Assembly: GCA_030447875.1 (NCBI GenBank)
Contig: JAUJOA010000007.1
Coordinates: 37,233-101,232, forward strand
Reading direction: 5' to 3'
Length of the DNA: 64,000 bases
DNA from: Thermoleophilaceae bacterium
GTDB lineage: Bacteria; Actinomycetota; Thermoleophilia; Solirubrobacterales; Thermoleophilaceae
Numbering within the stretch: position 1 is the stretch's first letter; every line of letters starts with the position of its first letter. This document shows positions 16,921 to 25,284 of this stretch, in pieces. A program made the position numbers and the translations under genes. The notes below the pieces were generated by a model. That model ran no database searches. It worked only from the letters and a program-made list of their open reading frames with translations, and was not told the DNA's origin.

Positions 16921-18666
16921 TCAGTCCTCTTCGCTCGGGGGCTCGTCGTCGAAGACCTCCTTCGCGCCGAAGTCCTCCCTGAGCCGCCGGAGCAGCTCGT
17001 CCTCCGAGAGAGTGGGCGATGCGCCGGGATGGTCTCCGCTCAGGTTGTACTGAAGGTCGAGCGCGTGGCCGGTTAGTCCGCGAAGGGCGGTCCTGACCAG
17101 CGCGCCGTTCGACTCCGCTTTCTTCTTCGAGAACTCGGCGTCCGCCGGAAAGTCGATCGTCAGGCTATCTCCGTCGAGCGCCGATGGCCGCGCCTCGCCG
17201 AGGAGCGCGCCGACCATGGCGTTCTCGACCCGCACGGCGTCCACGACAGCCGGCCAGAGCGTGCGCACCCGCTCGAGGTCGATCTGCGGCGCGGCTGTGG
17301 GCGCCGCATCCTCGGGGAGGGAGACCGCCTGGGCGGTGGCGGGCGCCGCAGCGCTCGCCGCCGTGCGCGCGCCGGTCGCTCGCGCCGAGCCGGACCCTCC
17401 GGCCGAGGCCTCATGCGTTCCACCCGACTTGATGGCGGACGCGACCGCGGCGTCCGTAGGAGCTTCCTCGCCACCCGTGCCGAGCTCGGTGGCCGCGCCA
17501 CTCGCGCCGGCCGCACCGACCCGCCGCTCGAGCTGCTCGATGCGGAACATGAGCGCTTGCAGCGAGAGGTCGGCCTGCGGTTGGACCGCCTTCAGCAGCG
17601 CCAGCTCGAGGCGGATCCGCGGATCCGAGCCATCCTTCACCGCGCTCAGCGCCTCGGCGAGCAGATCGATCGCCCGGAGCACCTCCCCGTGGGCGAGCCG
17701 GCCGGCCTGGCTTGAGAGCCGCTCGGTGTGCCCGGCCGTGACGGAGAAGGAGTCGGGCACCTCGCCAAGCGTCTGGACTACGTAGAGATGGCGGAGGTGA
17801 GCGGCGAGGTCGCGCATGAACTGGGTGAGGTCGCGTCCGGACGCCGACAGCCGCTCCACCGCGATCAGAGCCGCCTTCGGGTCGTGCTCCACGAGCGACT
17901 CGGCGGTCTCGAGCACGAGCTCCGCGTCGGCCACGCCGAGCACCTCGAGGACGTCGTCAAGCTTCACCTCGTTGCCGCCGTAGGTCACGAGCTGCTCGAG
18001 GGTGCCGAGCGCGTCGCGGAAGCTGCCGGTCGCCGAGCGGGCGATCATCGCGAGCGCGGGCTCCGGGACCTCGATCGCCTCCTCGACGGCCACGCGCCGC
18101 AGCACGCTCGCCACCTGCTCGAGCGAGGGCCGCTGGAAGTCGAAGCGATGGCAGCGGTCGACGATCGTCGCGGGGACCTTGTGCGCCTCGGTCGTGGCGA
18201 GCACGAAGACGACGTGCGGCGGCGGCTCCTCGAGCGTCTTGAGGAACGCGTTCCACGCGGAGGTCGAGAGCATGTGCGCCTCGTCGAGGATGTAGACGCG
18301 GCGCCCCCCGCCCATCGGCGCGAGCACCACGTTCTCGCGGAGCTCGCGAACGTCGTCGACCGAGTTGTTCGAGGCGGCGTCCATCTCCACCACGTCGAGC
18401 GAGGTGCCGTTCGCGATCGCCTTGCAGGCGCTGTCCTCGGGCGAGAAGTCCGTCCGCGGACCATCGTCGGCGTTCAATGCGCAGGCCAGCAGCTTCGCCA
18501 TGCTCGTCTTGCCGGTGCCCCGTGAGCCGACGAACAGGTAGGCGTGATGCACCTTGTCGAGCTCGACTGCGTTGCGCAGCGTGCGCACGATGTGCTCCTG
18601 GCCGACCACGTCCTCGAACGTCCGTGGGCGGTGGCGACGGTAGAGCGAGAGCATCTGGATGCCCAT
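16921..18666 (-). CDS. dnaX: DNA polymerase III subunit gamma/tau
   Basis: The clamp-loader ATPase. An in-frame ATG 12 nt downstream (18654) gives the start MLSLYRRHRPRTFEDVVGQE typical of the family. Numbered from there, Walker A is GSRGTGKT (43-50), and the DEAH-type Walker B is in VYILDEAHML. The sensor and SRC-type segments are normal (TLEEPPPHVVFVLATT; IVDRCHRF). The small zinc module is degenerate: of the usual four cysteines only C77 lies in a matching position (SPEDSACKAI), with C58 a possible remnant. An Ala/Pro linker (about 380-460) separates the ATPase from a tau-like C-terminal domain. The SRP RNA gene lies 86 nt upstream on the same strand. Confidence 0.97.
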   Translation of the reverse strand: MGIQMLSLYRRHRPRTFEDVVGQEHIVRTLRNAVELDKVHHAYLFVGSRGTGKTSMAKLLACALNADDGPRTDFSPEDSACKAIANGTSLDVVEMDAASNNSVDDVRELRENVVLAPMGGGRRVYILDEAHMLSTSAWNAFLKTLEEPPPHVVFVLATTEAHKVPATIVDRCHRFDFQRPSLEQVASVLRRVAVEEAIEVPEPALAMIARSATGSFRDALGTLEQLVTYGGNEVKLDDVLEVLGVADAELVLETAESLVEHDPKAALIAVERLSASGRDLTQFMRDLAAHLRHLYVVQTLGEVPDSFSVTAGHTERLSSQAGRLAHGEVLRAIDLLAEALSAVKDGSDPRIRLELALLKAVQPQADLSLQALMFRIEQLERRVGAAGASGAATELGTGGEEAPTDAAVASAIKSGGTHEASAGGSGSARATGARTAASAAAPATAQAVSLPEDAAPTAAPQIDLERVRTLWPAVVDAVRVENAMVGALLGEARPSALDGDSLTIDFPADAEFSKKKAESNGALVRTALRGLTGHALDLQYNLSGDHPGASPTLSEDELLRRLREDFGAKEVFDDEPPSEED

Positions 18667-18751
18667 GCTAGCCGCGGCGCGGATGGCCGGTCAGGGGGCC
18701 GCTCACGCGACTAACCGGCACCCCCCCGCCGGGGTATCGGCGGAGTAGTGG

Positions 18752-19022
18752 ACCGTGCACCCGACCTCGAAGCCTGCCTCCGGGCGTGCCCGCCGGCCCC
18801 GGACTCCGGCCAGGCTTCCCCGCGGCGCATGAACGGAATCGCTTAAGGCTGCTTCCTCCCGGATCTGACCTGGTTCGCGAGCGTTCACCGCGCGGGACCT
18901 GGCCATCGACGCCCTCGACCGGCGTACTGACCCCAAAGACCTAGCCCCTCAGACGGGAGTTCGGCCTCGCTAGAGCGGATTGCGAGTGCAGGGCACCGCT
19001 ACCTCCCCGCCTAGCACGGTCC
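18752..19022 (-). ncRNA. ffs: signal recognition particle RNA, large type with Alu domain
   Basis: The RNA runs on the minus strand. Its 5' end GGACCGTGC (19022-19014) pairs with the 3' end GCACGGTCC (18760-18752). Near the 5' end comes the Alu-domain signature GGCGGGGAGGTAGCGGTGCC, as in the Bacillus subtilis scRNA. The S domain is an extended hairpin about 18808-18904 whose tip reads GGTCAGATCCGGGAGGAAGC, the Ffh-binding loop. The total of 271 nt matches the large bacterial form, not the roughly 100-nt 4.5S form. It lies immediately upstream of dnaX, the usual position. It forms the SRP with Ffh for cotranslational targeting. Confidence 0.94.
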
Positions 19023-19080
19023 GCTGGGGATCTTAGCGGCCGTTTGACGGCGTCCATGGCGGGTACGACCTCCCAGGCAA

Positions 19081-20397
19081 ATGATGCGCGCTCGCCTTCT
19101 GCTGCTCGCAGCGCTCGTGGCCATCGTGGCGCTCGCAACCGTCGCCCAGCCGGCCTACGCAGGCCCCTTGATCGACCGCGCCGTGAGCGGCCTGGAATCG
19201 GATCCCGTGTACGTGGACCCGGCGGTGGAGTCGGCGCTGTCCGACGCCGAGGCCTCGGAGCTTCGTGACCGCATCGCAGCAGGCGACGGCGGGCCGATCT
19301 ACATCGCGGTCCTCCCGGACGAGGCGCGCAACGAGGCCGGCGGCGACAGCGGCGAGGTGCTCAGGACGATCGCCGAGACGCTCCGCCGGCCGGGCACCTA
19401 TGCGGCCGTCGTCGGGGACCAGTTCCGAGCGGGCAGCACCGGCCTCGCGGAGGGTGAGGCGTCGGCGCTCGCCACCCAGGCGTTCGAGGAACACGAGTCG
19501 GAGGGCCTGGCGGCCACCTTGCTCGCCTTCGTGGACCTCGTGGGCCAGGCTCGCAACGGCGGCGGTGAGCCGGCCGCGGGTGCCGAGCCGCCGGGTGAGG
19601 GACCGTCCCTGGTCGGGCTCGGCGGGCTTGCGGTGATCGGGGGCGGCGCCGCCGGACTGCTCGCGTTGCGACGACGACGCCGGAACCAACGAGAGCTCGA
19701 GGAGGTCAAGGAATTCGCCCGGGACGACCTCGTGGCGCTCGGCGATGACATCCGCGCCCTGGACCTCGACGTCGAGATGCCGGACGTAGACCCCGCCGCG
19801 AAGGAGGACTACGGGCGAGCGGTCACTCGCTACGACGAGGCCAACCAGGCGTTCGAGCGCGCCCGCCGCCCGGAGGACATCGAGCCGGTGACCGCCGCCC
19901 TCGAAGAGGGGCGTTTCGCCATGGCATCCGCCAAGGCGAGGTTCGCCGGGCAAGAGCCTCCGGAGCGGCGCTCGCCGTGCTTCTTCGATCCCCGCCACGG
20001 CCCGTCGGTCGGCGATGTGGAGTGGGCGCCGCCGGGCGGCATGCCGCGTCCGGTGCCGGCCTGCGCCGCCGATGCGCAGCGCGTGGAGGAAGGGCTCGAG
20101 CCGGCGGCGCGCGAGGTGATGGTCAGCGGGCAGGCCATGCCCTACTGGAACGCCCCCGCGGCGTACGGTCCCTGGGCCGGCGGATTCTTCGGAGGCTTCG
20201 GCGGTGGCTTCCTGCCCGCCATGTTCCTCGGCTCCATGCTCGGGTCCGGAATGGGCTTCGGGGGCCCGATCTACATCGACGGGGACGGGGGCGCCGGCGA
20301 CTTCGGCGACGGCGGGGACTTTGGTGACTTCGGAGGCGGGAACTTCGGAGGCGGAGACTTCGGTGGCGGAGACTTTGGTGGTGGCGGCGACTTCTAG
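19081..20397 (+). CDS. secreted/membrane protein with glycine-rich C-terminal tail
   Basis: A 438-residue protein with an N-terminal signal peptide (hydrophobic 5-22, likely cut near AYA-GP). The extracytoplasmic part (about 28-165) opens with a TPM-like layout, SGLESDPVYVDP and GPIYIAVLP. One transmembrane segment lies near 178-198, followed by Arg-rich residues and a cytoplasmic helical region. From about residue 365 the protein is dominated by Gly, Phe and Asp, ending in repeated FGGGDFGGGDF-like units. Similar Gly-rich endings occur in TPM-domain/YgcG proteins. I do not recognise a defined function. The nearest gene on the same strand is tRNA-Val. Confidence 0.78.
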   Translation: MMRARLLLLAALVAIVALATVAQPAYAGPLIDRAVSGLESDPVYVDPAVESALSDAEASELRDRIAAGDGGPIYIAVLPDEARNEAGGDSGEVLRTIAETLRRPGTYAAVVGDQFRAGSTGLAEGEASALATQAFEEHESEGLAATLLAFVDLVGQARNGGGEPAAGAEPPGEGPSLVGLGGLAVIGGGAAGLLALRRRRRNQRELEEVKEFARDDLVALGDDIRALDLDVEMPDVDPAAKEDYGRAVTRYDEANQAFERARRPEDIEPVTAALEEGRFAMASAKARFAGQEPPERRSPCFFDPRHGPSVGDVEWAPPGGMPRPVPACAADAQRVEEGLEPAAREVMVSGQAMPYWNAPAAYGPWAGGFFGGFGGGFLPAMFLGSMLGSGMGFGGPIYIDGDGGAGDFGDGGDFGDFGGGNFGGGDFGGGDFGGGGDF

Positions 20398-20448
20398 GCC
20401 GCTCTCATGCTGGCCCATGTGACACGGTCAGCCCCTCCACCCCTCCTG

Positions 20449-20945
20449 TGACGCGGGATAGGTGTACGCACGCAAGCGGTTGATGAACCCGTCGGGCGCC
20501 AAGCCTCCGCCAGTGTTCCAGGGGTTCAACTGAGCGCGTCCAGCTCGTCGGGCAGCCGACGTCCTATGCGCAGCTCACCGACCGGGCTGAAGCGACCAAG
20601 CACAGGCGAGACCGCCAGCGAGAACCGCAGGGCGCCGGTCGCGGCGGCGCGCTAGAGCCTCGCCTCGAGCGTCGCCCCACCACATCGTGGAGACCCGGCC
20701 ACGCGGCGGAACCCCACGAGAAACAGCTCACTTCCGGCCCGGTAGGGAAGCGACGACGAGTACGGCGCTTGCTGGGGGTCCGTGACGGGGACGAAGACGT
20801 GCCTCGGGGGCGCCCGCGATACGGAAGACCCCCTCGTACACAGGCCTCTCGGGTGCAAGGACTTCGCCCCTCGGGCGCGGGAGGCGACTGGGAACGCCGC
20901 CCCGGCGACGCGGCCGTCGGCCTCAACGACCCGAGCCCGTATCAC
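20449..20945 (-). pseudogene. remnant of a broken protein gene
   Basis: One minus-strand frame (20945 to about 20652) gives protein-like sequence such as VFVPVTDPQQAPYSSSLPYR. It meets an in-frame TAG near 20653, then continues in the same frame with LRFSLAVSPVLGRFSPVGEL and LRIGRRLPDELDAL. It then stops at TGA near 20529, where a different frame carries on with NPWNTGGGLAPDGFINRL and ends near 20449. One stop plus one frameshift in an otherwise sensible reading suggests a decayed gene. The NPWNTGGG...NRLR ending looks like a conserved C-terminus, but I cannot name the family. The remaining 20398-20448 and 20946-21095 show nothing further. Confidence 0.5.
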
Positions 20946-21095
20946 CGGAACGCCGAGCCGCTCGCACGGCGCCAGAGCTACCCGGCGGCGCCGCCGCGAA
21001 ACGCTCGCCCTCCGGCCCGGCTCATCGAGAAGGCAATGATCGTCGTCGAGCCAGAAGCTCGAAGGGTCCGGCCGGGCGGCCTACAATCCCCGTCC

Positions 21096-21167
21096 GGGCG
21101 CGTAGCTCAGTGGGAGAGCGCTCGCTTCACACGCGAGAGGCCGCTGGTTCGAACCCAGCCGCGCCCA
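21096..21167 (+). tRNA. tRNA-Val (anticodon CAC)
   Basis: A 72-nt cloverleaf without encoded CCA. The acceptor GGGCGCG pairs with CGCGCCC plus discriminator A. The D-arm has TAGCTCAGTGGGAGAGC. The anticodon arm has CTCGC-TTCACAC-GCGAG, giving anticodon CAC (codon GTG). The T-arm is GCTGG-TTCGAAC-CCAGC. The 3' 45 nt recur with two mismatches at 24190-24234. Confidence 0.96.
21123..21167 (+). repeat. attL-like copy: 3' end of tRNA-Val
   Basis: This 45-nt 3' half of tRNA-Val is repeated in direct orientation at 24190-24234 with two substitutions (positions 21141 and 21154 of this copy). Direct repeats of a tRNA 3' end are the usual footprint of tyrosine-recombinase integration. Confidence 0.6.
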
Positions 21168-21211
21168 CTCAAGACCCTGCAGAGCGGCTTCGCGGAAGAG
21201 CTTTCGTCGAA

Positions 21212-23698
21212 CTATTCGCCGGCCTGCGGCCCTGAGGCTCGGCGCACGAGGGCGCCGCCTAACAAGAGCGCAATTCCGGCCAACACGAGGGCAATCAGTC
21301 CGAGGCCAGTGAAGGGCAGACTGCCGCCGGTGGTCCCCGTCGTCCCGTCGGTGGAGCTAGTCCTCGGTGAACCGTCGTCGTAGAAACCGGCGTTCGCGTC
21401 GGATGCCGTCACCGAATCGGCGCTCCCCCCGCCGGTGAAGCCGGTCGACCCTCCGCCGCTTTCACCGCGATTGCCGTCGTCGTCTGGTGGTGGCTGCGAA
21501 TCCGGGTCGGCCGCCGTACGTGTGCACTTGCTCGGCTCGCGGCGCGGATCCTCGAGTAGCAGCTCGACATTGCGGTCCTTGCGCTCTCCCTCCCCCAGCT
21601 CTGGCCCCGCTTGGGGATCGTTGTAGGCGAGCGTCCGGCTGATTGACCCGAGGTCGAACGTGTCGAGGCCGCTGGCGTCCGTACCAGGGCTCGGCGCCTT
21701 GATCGGCGCGCCGGTGTCGACCACCGTGGCAAGGAACGAAAGCGTGCCGTCGCAGTTGTCCATCAGCTCGACCAGCCGGTTCTGCGGTGGGGAGTCAACG
21801 AGCGAGGCCGTCTCGATTCCCCAAAAATCGCCCGGACCTCCGTCAGCGCGGTCGAAGTCAGCGAGCTTGTGTTCATGTGTGTGGCCCGCGACATAGCTGA
21901 TGACGTTGGGGAACTTGTGGAAAAGCGCCTCAAGGTCGTCGCCGAGGTGGATCGGGGTCGAGGTCCGCGGATCGCGGTCACAGCCGGGGTTGATGTCATG
22001 GCCGTGCTCGTCGTCGACAGTGCAGTCGCTTCCGGCCTGCGCCGGGGCGGGCAGTTCGTCCTGGAGGTTGCAGCTCAGGTTCCTGATGGGGTGATGGCCG
22101 AAGACGATGATCAGCTTGTCCCGCTGCTGCGCTCGTCGCAGCTCGCCCCGCAGCCACTGGAACTGGGGGTCGTCGATGTTGCCGTTCGACGCCGGTCCGG
22201 CCACGCCGCCCTCGCAGAGCGTGTCGATCGAGACCATACGGATCGCGGGAGTGGCGTTCCAGGCGTAGTAGGAGGCCGCTCGGCCAGAGGCCTTCAGCTC
22301 GTCCTTGTCGACGAAGCCAAAGCCGTGCGCGTCCTCCTGTGCGCCGGTGTCAAAGAGCGCCTTGTATTCGGCCTTGTCGACGTAGCGGCGACGCTCGTCC
22401 GGCGGCACGAACGTCGCCTGCCCGGGATTGCTCGTGAGCGGGTCAGCGAGGAAGTCGGGGTCGAGCACCTCGGTCAGCGACTTCTCGAAGTCGTCGGGGT
22501 TGGTGAGAGAAGTCACCGGCACGATTGGCTTCACGCAGCCGGTGCCGACGTCCTCGAACGGACGAATCGCCTTCTGATTGCCCTGCGCAAGCCCGTCGTG
22601 GTTGCCGGGAGTGACGTAGGAGGGCACATCGAGACCGCTGGCGCGGAACCGCTTCTGAGCCCGGTCCATCAGGTTCGGGTAGCGGGGCCAGTCGCTCCAG
22701 ATCCCCGCCGGCTGCTCTGGGTCGTAGAACTGAAAGCCCTGCGCGAGATAGTCGTCGTAGTCCTGGACGCCGGCGTACTTCCTCGGGTCGGCGGTCTGGC
22801 CTTGCGGTCTCTGCCCCGGTGGGCAACTCGATGGGTCGGTGCCGCTGTTGGGGTCAAGGCGTCCGCCCTCGAGCAGCCTTACGACCCAGCGCGTCTCGTT
22901 GAGCTGCTGGTTGTCGGCTTGGTCGCCGGTAAGGATCGTGAAGTCCATCGCGGCGCGCTTGCCGTTGCCTTGGCGATGCGGGCTGGCGTCCGTGAAGCGG
23001 TTGAGTTGCTGGATCGAGGTCTCGACGGCGAAGGGGTTGAACGCCTCCTGGGGGCGGTGCGCGGCGCTGAAGCTGTTCGGGAACGGCTCGTTAGCGGTGA
23101 TGTCGAAGAACTCGACGCGCGAAGGCGATTCCTCGTCAGCGAGCTGCCAGTCGGTGGTTTGGGCGGCGTAGAGGAGCGAGCGACGCCTATCCCCGCGCCC
23201 TGGCTTCGCCTCGGCTAGGTCTTCGCGCACAATCCGCGGCTCGCCCGGCCCCTTCTTTAAAAACTGGAATCGCTCGTCGCGATCGCCGCCCGTAATCGTC
23301 TGCTCGAGCGTGGTACGCCCGAGCGTGCGCCCGCTCGACGCTCCACCCTTGACTGCGGCTGCGGCGGTCCTCGGCGCCCTGTCGTCAGCGGACTGGGAAC
23401 CGCCGTAGGCGTTGAAGTCAGAGCCATGCACGTTGTTGGGCACGGCGGCGCAATCAACGTGGTTGTGAGGCCGCTCCTCGCCGTGGCGATGACCAGCGTC
23501 GTCGGCATGGGCGCCGTGCGGCTCGCGGTGGGACTCCTCGCATCCACTCGGAGCGCCCGCCGTCCGGGCGTCCTGGCCCGACGCCGCCCCGGTTCCGAGC
23601 GCGATAGCCAGTGCCAATCCGGGTGCAGCAATCGCCGCGAAGACAGCGCGGCGTCGATGCAGTGACTCCCTTGACATTGGCCGCATCCCCTCGTTCAC
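21212..23698 (-). CDS. secreted, LPxTG-anchored metallophosphoesterase (PPA1498-like)
   Basis: An 828-residue calcineurin-like phosphoesterase. The N-terminus has a signal peptide (about 18-40) and a His-rich stretch (ESHREPHGAHADDAGHRHGE). Metal-site motifs are spread through the middle: TGDQADN, GNHDG, FGHHPI and AGHTHEHK. The C-terminus is a cell-wall sorting signal: LPFTG, a hydrophobic helix, then RR. The protein is therefore probably displayed on the cell surface by a sortase and may release phosphate or cleave nucleotides there. It is related to the protein at 31004 (shared opening features and DPN-G segment) but far longer. It lies between tRNA-Val and a tRNA-Val fragment, so it may be cargo of a lost element. 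Confidence 0.85.
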   Translation of the reverse strand: MNEGMRPMSRESLHRRRAVFAAIAAPGLALAIALGTGAASGQDARTAGAPSGCEESHREPHGAHADDAGHRHGEERPHNHVDCAAVPNNVHGSDFNAYGGSQSADDRAPRTAAAAVKGGASSGRTLGRTTLEQTITGGDRDERFQFLKKGPGEPRIVREDLAEAKPGRGDRRRSLLYAAQTTDWQLADEESPSRVEFFDITANEPFPNSFSAAHRPQEAFNPFAVETSIQQLNRFTDASPHRQGNGKRAAMDFTILTGDQADNQQLNETRWVVRLLEGGRLDPNSGTDPSSCPPGQRPQGQTADPRKYAGVQDYDDYLAQGFQFYDPEQPAGIWSDWPRYPNLMDRAQKRFRASGLDVPSYVTPGNHDGLAQGNQKAIRPFEDVGTGCVKPIVPVTSLTNPDDFEKSLTEVLDPDFLADPLTSNPGQATFVPPDERRRYVDKAEYKALFDTGAQEDAHGFGFVDKDELKASGRAASYYAWNATPAIRMVSIDTLCEGGVAGPASNGNIDDPQFQWLRGELRRAQQRDKLIIVFGHHPIRNLSCNLQDELPAPAQAGSDCTVDDEHGHDINPGCDRDPRTSTPIHLGDDLEALFHKFPNVISYVAGHTHEHKLADFDRADGGPGDFWGIETASLVDSPPQNRLVELMDNCDGTLSFLATVVDTGAPIKAPSPGTDASGLDTFDLGSISRTLAYNDPQAGPELGEGERKDRNVELLLEDPRREPSKCTRTAADPDSQPPPDDDGNRGESGGGSTGFTGGGSADSVTASDANAGFYDDGSPRTSSTDGTTGTTGGSLPFTGLGLIALVLAGIALLLGGALVRRASGPQAGE

Positions 23699-24189
23699 GT
23701 GCCGATCCTCTCGGCGACAGTACCAGCGGGTGGCGCGGCTGGTCGCGGTCCCTTGGCGCTTCCTAGCGCCGTGCTATCAGGCCTGAGACGCGGCATCGAG
23801 CCTACGTCCGGCTCTAGGCCACGACAACCTCCAGCGCGGCGAGCATGACCGGAGCCCGTGCCGGGAGGCGATTTATGCGGTGGAGGCCGGCTGATCTGGT
23901 CCCCGAGTTCCGCGCGCGCTTCCTCGGCGCCCGCAAGGCGCGGGCTTACGGGGCTTACGGTGCGGCCCGACTGCTCCGGTGCGATCGGGAGAGCAGCCTT
24001 GCGCCTTCAGCACGACGGGCCGATGTCCTCGCCGTCTGCTTCCAATGGGCAGCGCTGGTAAAGGCAGTGCCCGAATCCACAGCCATCGGCCCATATCGGC
24101 GCCTATCTTGGCTAGCGACGGGTTAGATCCGCTTGTGAGGCGCCCCTTTCTAGAGCGGTATCGACCGCTCAGAAGCGCACGCGTCGCCG
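23699..24189. other. gene-free stretch upstream of the metallophosphoesterase
   Basis: About 490 nt without a supportable gene; the open frames have no protein-like sequence. A tandem GGGCTTAC repeat sits near 23942-23960. A 7-bp hairpin GAGCGGT-atcg-ACCGCTC (24153-24170) lies 20 nt before the tRNA-Val fragment. The promoter for the metallophosphoesterase should be here but no clear -35/-10 is seen. Confidence 0.4.
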
Positions 24190-24234
24190 CGCTTCACACG
24201 CGAGAGGTCGCTGGTTCGAAACCAGCCGCGCCCA
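24190..24234 (+). repeat. attR-like copy: detached 3' fragment of tRNA-Val
   Basis: It matches tRNA-Val positions 21123-21167 at 43 of 45 bases, including the anticodon loop, T-arm and acceptor 3' strand up to the discriminator A. The 5' half (acceptor, D-arm) is absent, so it cannot be a working tRNA. The intervening 3 kb contains the LPxTG phosphoesterase and no integrase. Confidence 0.65.
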
Positions 24235-24326
24235 TGCTGAAGCCGTGCTGCCCTACCTGGCGGCACCGCGTACAGATAGAGGGGGTCGGCAAGCGCTCGC
24301 CAGTCGGCGACGACCCGGACCACGGA

Positions 24327-24998
24327 TTAACTGTCGACGTCGTCGCGCCTCACGACGCCAAGCAGCTTCCCGTGCGGGTCCGAGATAACGAACGTCTTCA
24401 GGTCGTGCTCTCGCATCCGCTCTGCGAGCGAGTCGAGTGCGGTGTCCGGACGAGTCGTCGTGGGACCGGGCTCCATGACCTCCTCGGCGGTCGCTTCCGG
24501 GGCTCCCTCGAGCGCGGCCCTGCGGACCCGCCCGAGGAGCGTCCCGCCCTCCGAGACGACGAGCGCAAATCCGTAGGGAGACTGGTCGACCGGCTCGCGC
24601 AGCTCATGCATGCGGTCGGAGAGCCCGGCGGTGACTACGTCGTCTCGAATGACCTGGCCGACGCGCCGTAGGGTCGCGTTCTCTCCCTCGACCGGTAGCC
24701 CATGACCTACCCAGTCAGCCTTCCCGCCGACGTAGTCGTAGACGTCACGAAACCCGAGCGCTTCGAGCCGACACGCGGCTCGTGGGCTCATGTCTCACAG
24801 GGAGTCGTGGCAGTAGACGATGATCGGGCGCTCGCGGTCAAGGCTCGCAGTCGTCCCGGCGTCGAGCTGCTTCAGCGGAACGTGAATCGCGCCGGGTAGG
24901 TGCTCCTGCTCGTACTCGGCCCGCGGCAGCACCTCGACGAGCTGCGCCTCGTGGGCGAGGAGCCGCTGAAGCCCTTCCAGGCCGATGCTCTCAGGCAC
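24327..24998 (-). CDS. rhodanese-CBS protein with in-frame TGA at the catalytic cysteine (candidate selenoprotein, or nonsense mutant)
   Basis: A single frame of 224 codons runs from GTG 24998 to a stop at 24327, interrupted only by TGA at 24797-24795. Before it comes a rhodanese N-half: LVEVLPRAEYEQEHLPGAIH and IIVYCHDSL. After it come DMSPRAACRLEALGF, DVYDYVGGKADW and then a CBS pair (about 90-224). Related rhodaneses, from memory, read CDxSPRAA here; the six-residue C-x4-R loop makes the residue encoded by TGA the sulfur-carrying one. In-frame UGA exactly there suggests selenocysteine. A hairpin CGAGCCG-CGUGU-CGGCUCG starts 12 nt after the UGA, in the range for a bacterial SECIS. A point mutation or base-call error is the alternative. 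The start overlaps the upstream gene by 8 nt. Confidence 0.6.
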
Positions 24999-25188
24999 CG
25001 AGCGCCGCCTCCTTCGGCGGGCAGCGCCGGTCGGCGTACGAGCAGAAGACGCAGCAGTCCCCCTCCTTCGCGCGGAGGAGATCGTGGCATCCCTCGCACT
25101 GATAGAAGCGCTGGCAGGCGTCGGTCGGCATCGCCTCGCGCTTCCGGTGCCCGCAGACCGGGCACGTGATGGTCGCCTCGAGCTGCAT
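24991..25188 (-). CDS. small zinc-ribbon-like protein (GDCCVFCSY family)
   Basis: A 65-residue protein with ITCPVCGHRK near the N-terminus, CEGCHDLL in the middle and GDCCVFCSYADRRCPP near the C-terminus. Nine cysteines suggest two zinc or metal sites. I recall the last motif from short proteins encoded near heavy-metal genes, but the function is unknown. It overlaps the rhodanese gene start (24998) by 8 nt, so the two are translated together. A metal- or sulfur-handling role alongside the rhodanese is inference. Confidence 0.75.
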   Translation of the reverse strand: MQLEATITCPVCGHRKREAMPTDACQRFYQCEGCHDLLRAKEGDCCVFCSYADRRCPPKEAALGA

Positions 25189-25284
25189 GGGTCCCCAGAC
25201 CCTAGAGGTACGTCAATCGGTCAGGGCGTTATGGTTCAGCCGAGCAGCTGAAAGGTCACTTACCGAGATGAGCATCACAGGCAC

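Noticed and set aside
18808..18904. A 97-nt small-type (4.5S) SRP RNA
   Set aside because: The conserved Alu domain and the 9-bp closing stem between 18752-18760 and 19014-19022 show the RNA is the longer 271-nt type.
20204..20397. Glycine-rich repeats at the end of the membrane protein as a DNA repeat element
   Set aside because: The repeats are in frame and encode a Gly/Phe/Asp tail typical of such proteins, so they are protein-level repeats.
21869..23218. 449-codon plus-strand frame over the metallophosphoesterase
   Set aside because: Composition is typical of an antisense shadow, and the minus-strand gene has clear metal motifs and a sorting signal.
23845..24126. 93-codon plus-strand frame before the tRNA-Val fragment
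   Set aside because: No recognisable segments, and it lies in a stretch with mixed frames and repeats.
24190..24234. A second functional tRNA-Val
   Set aside because: Only the 3' half is present; there is no acceptor 5' strand or D-arm upstream, so it cannot fold as a tRNA.
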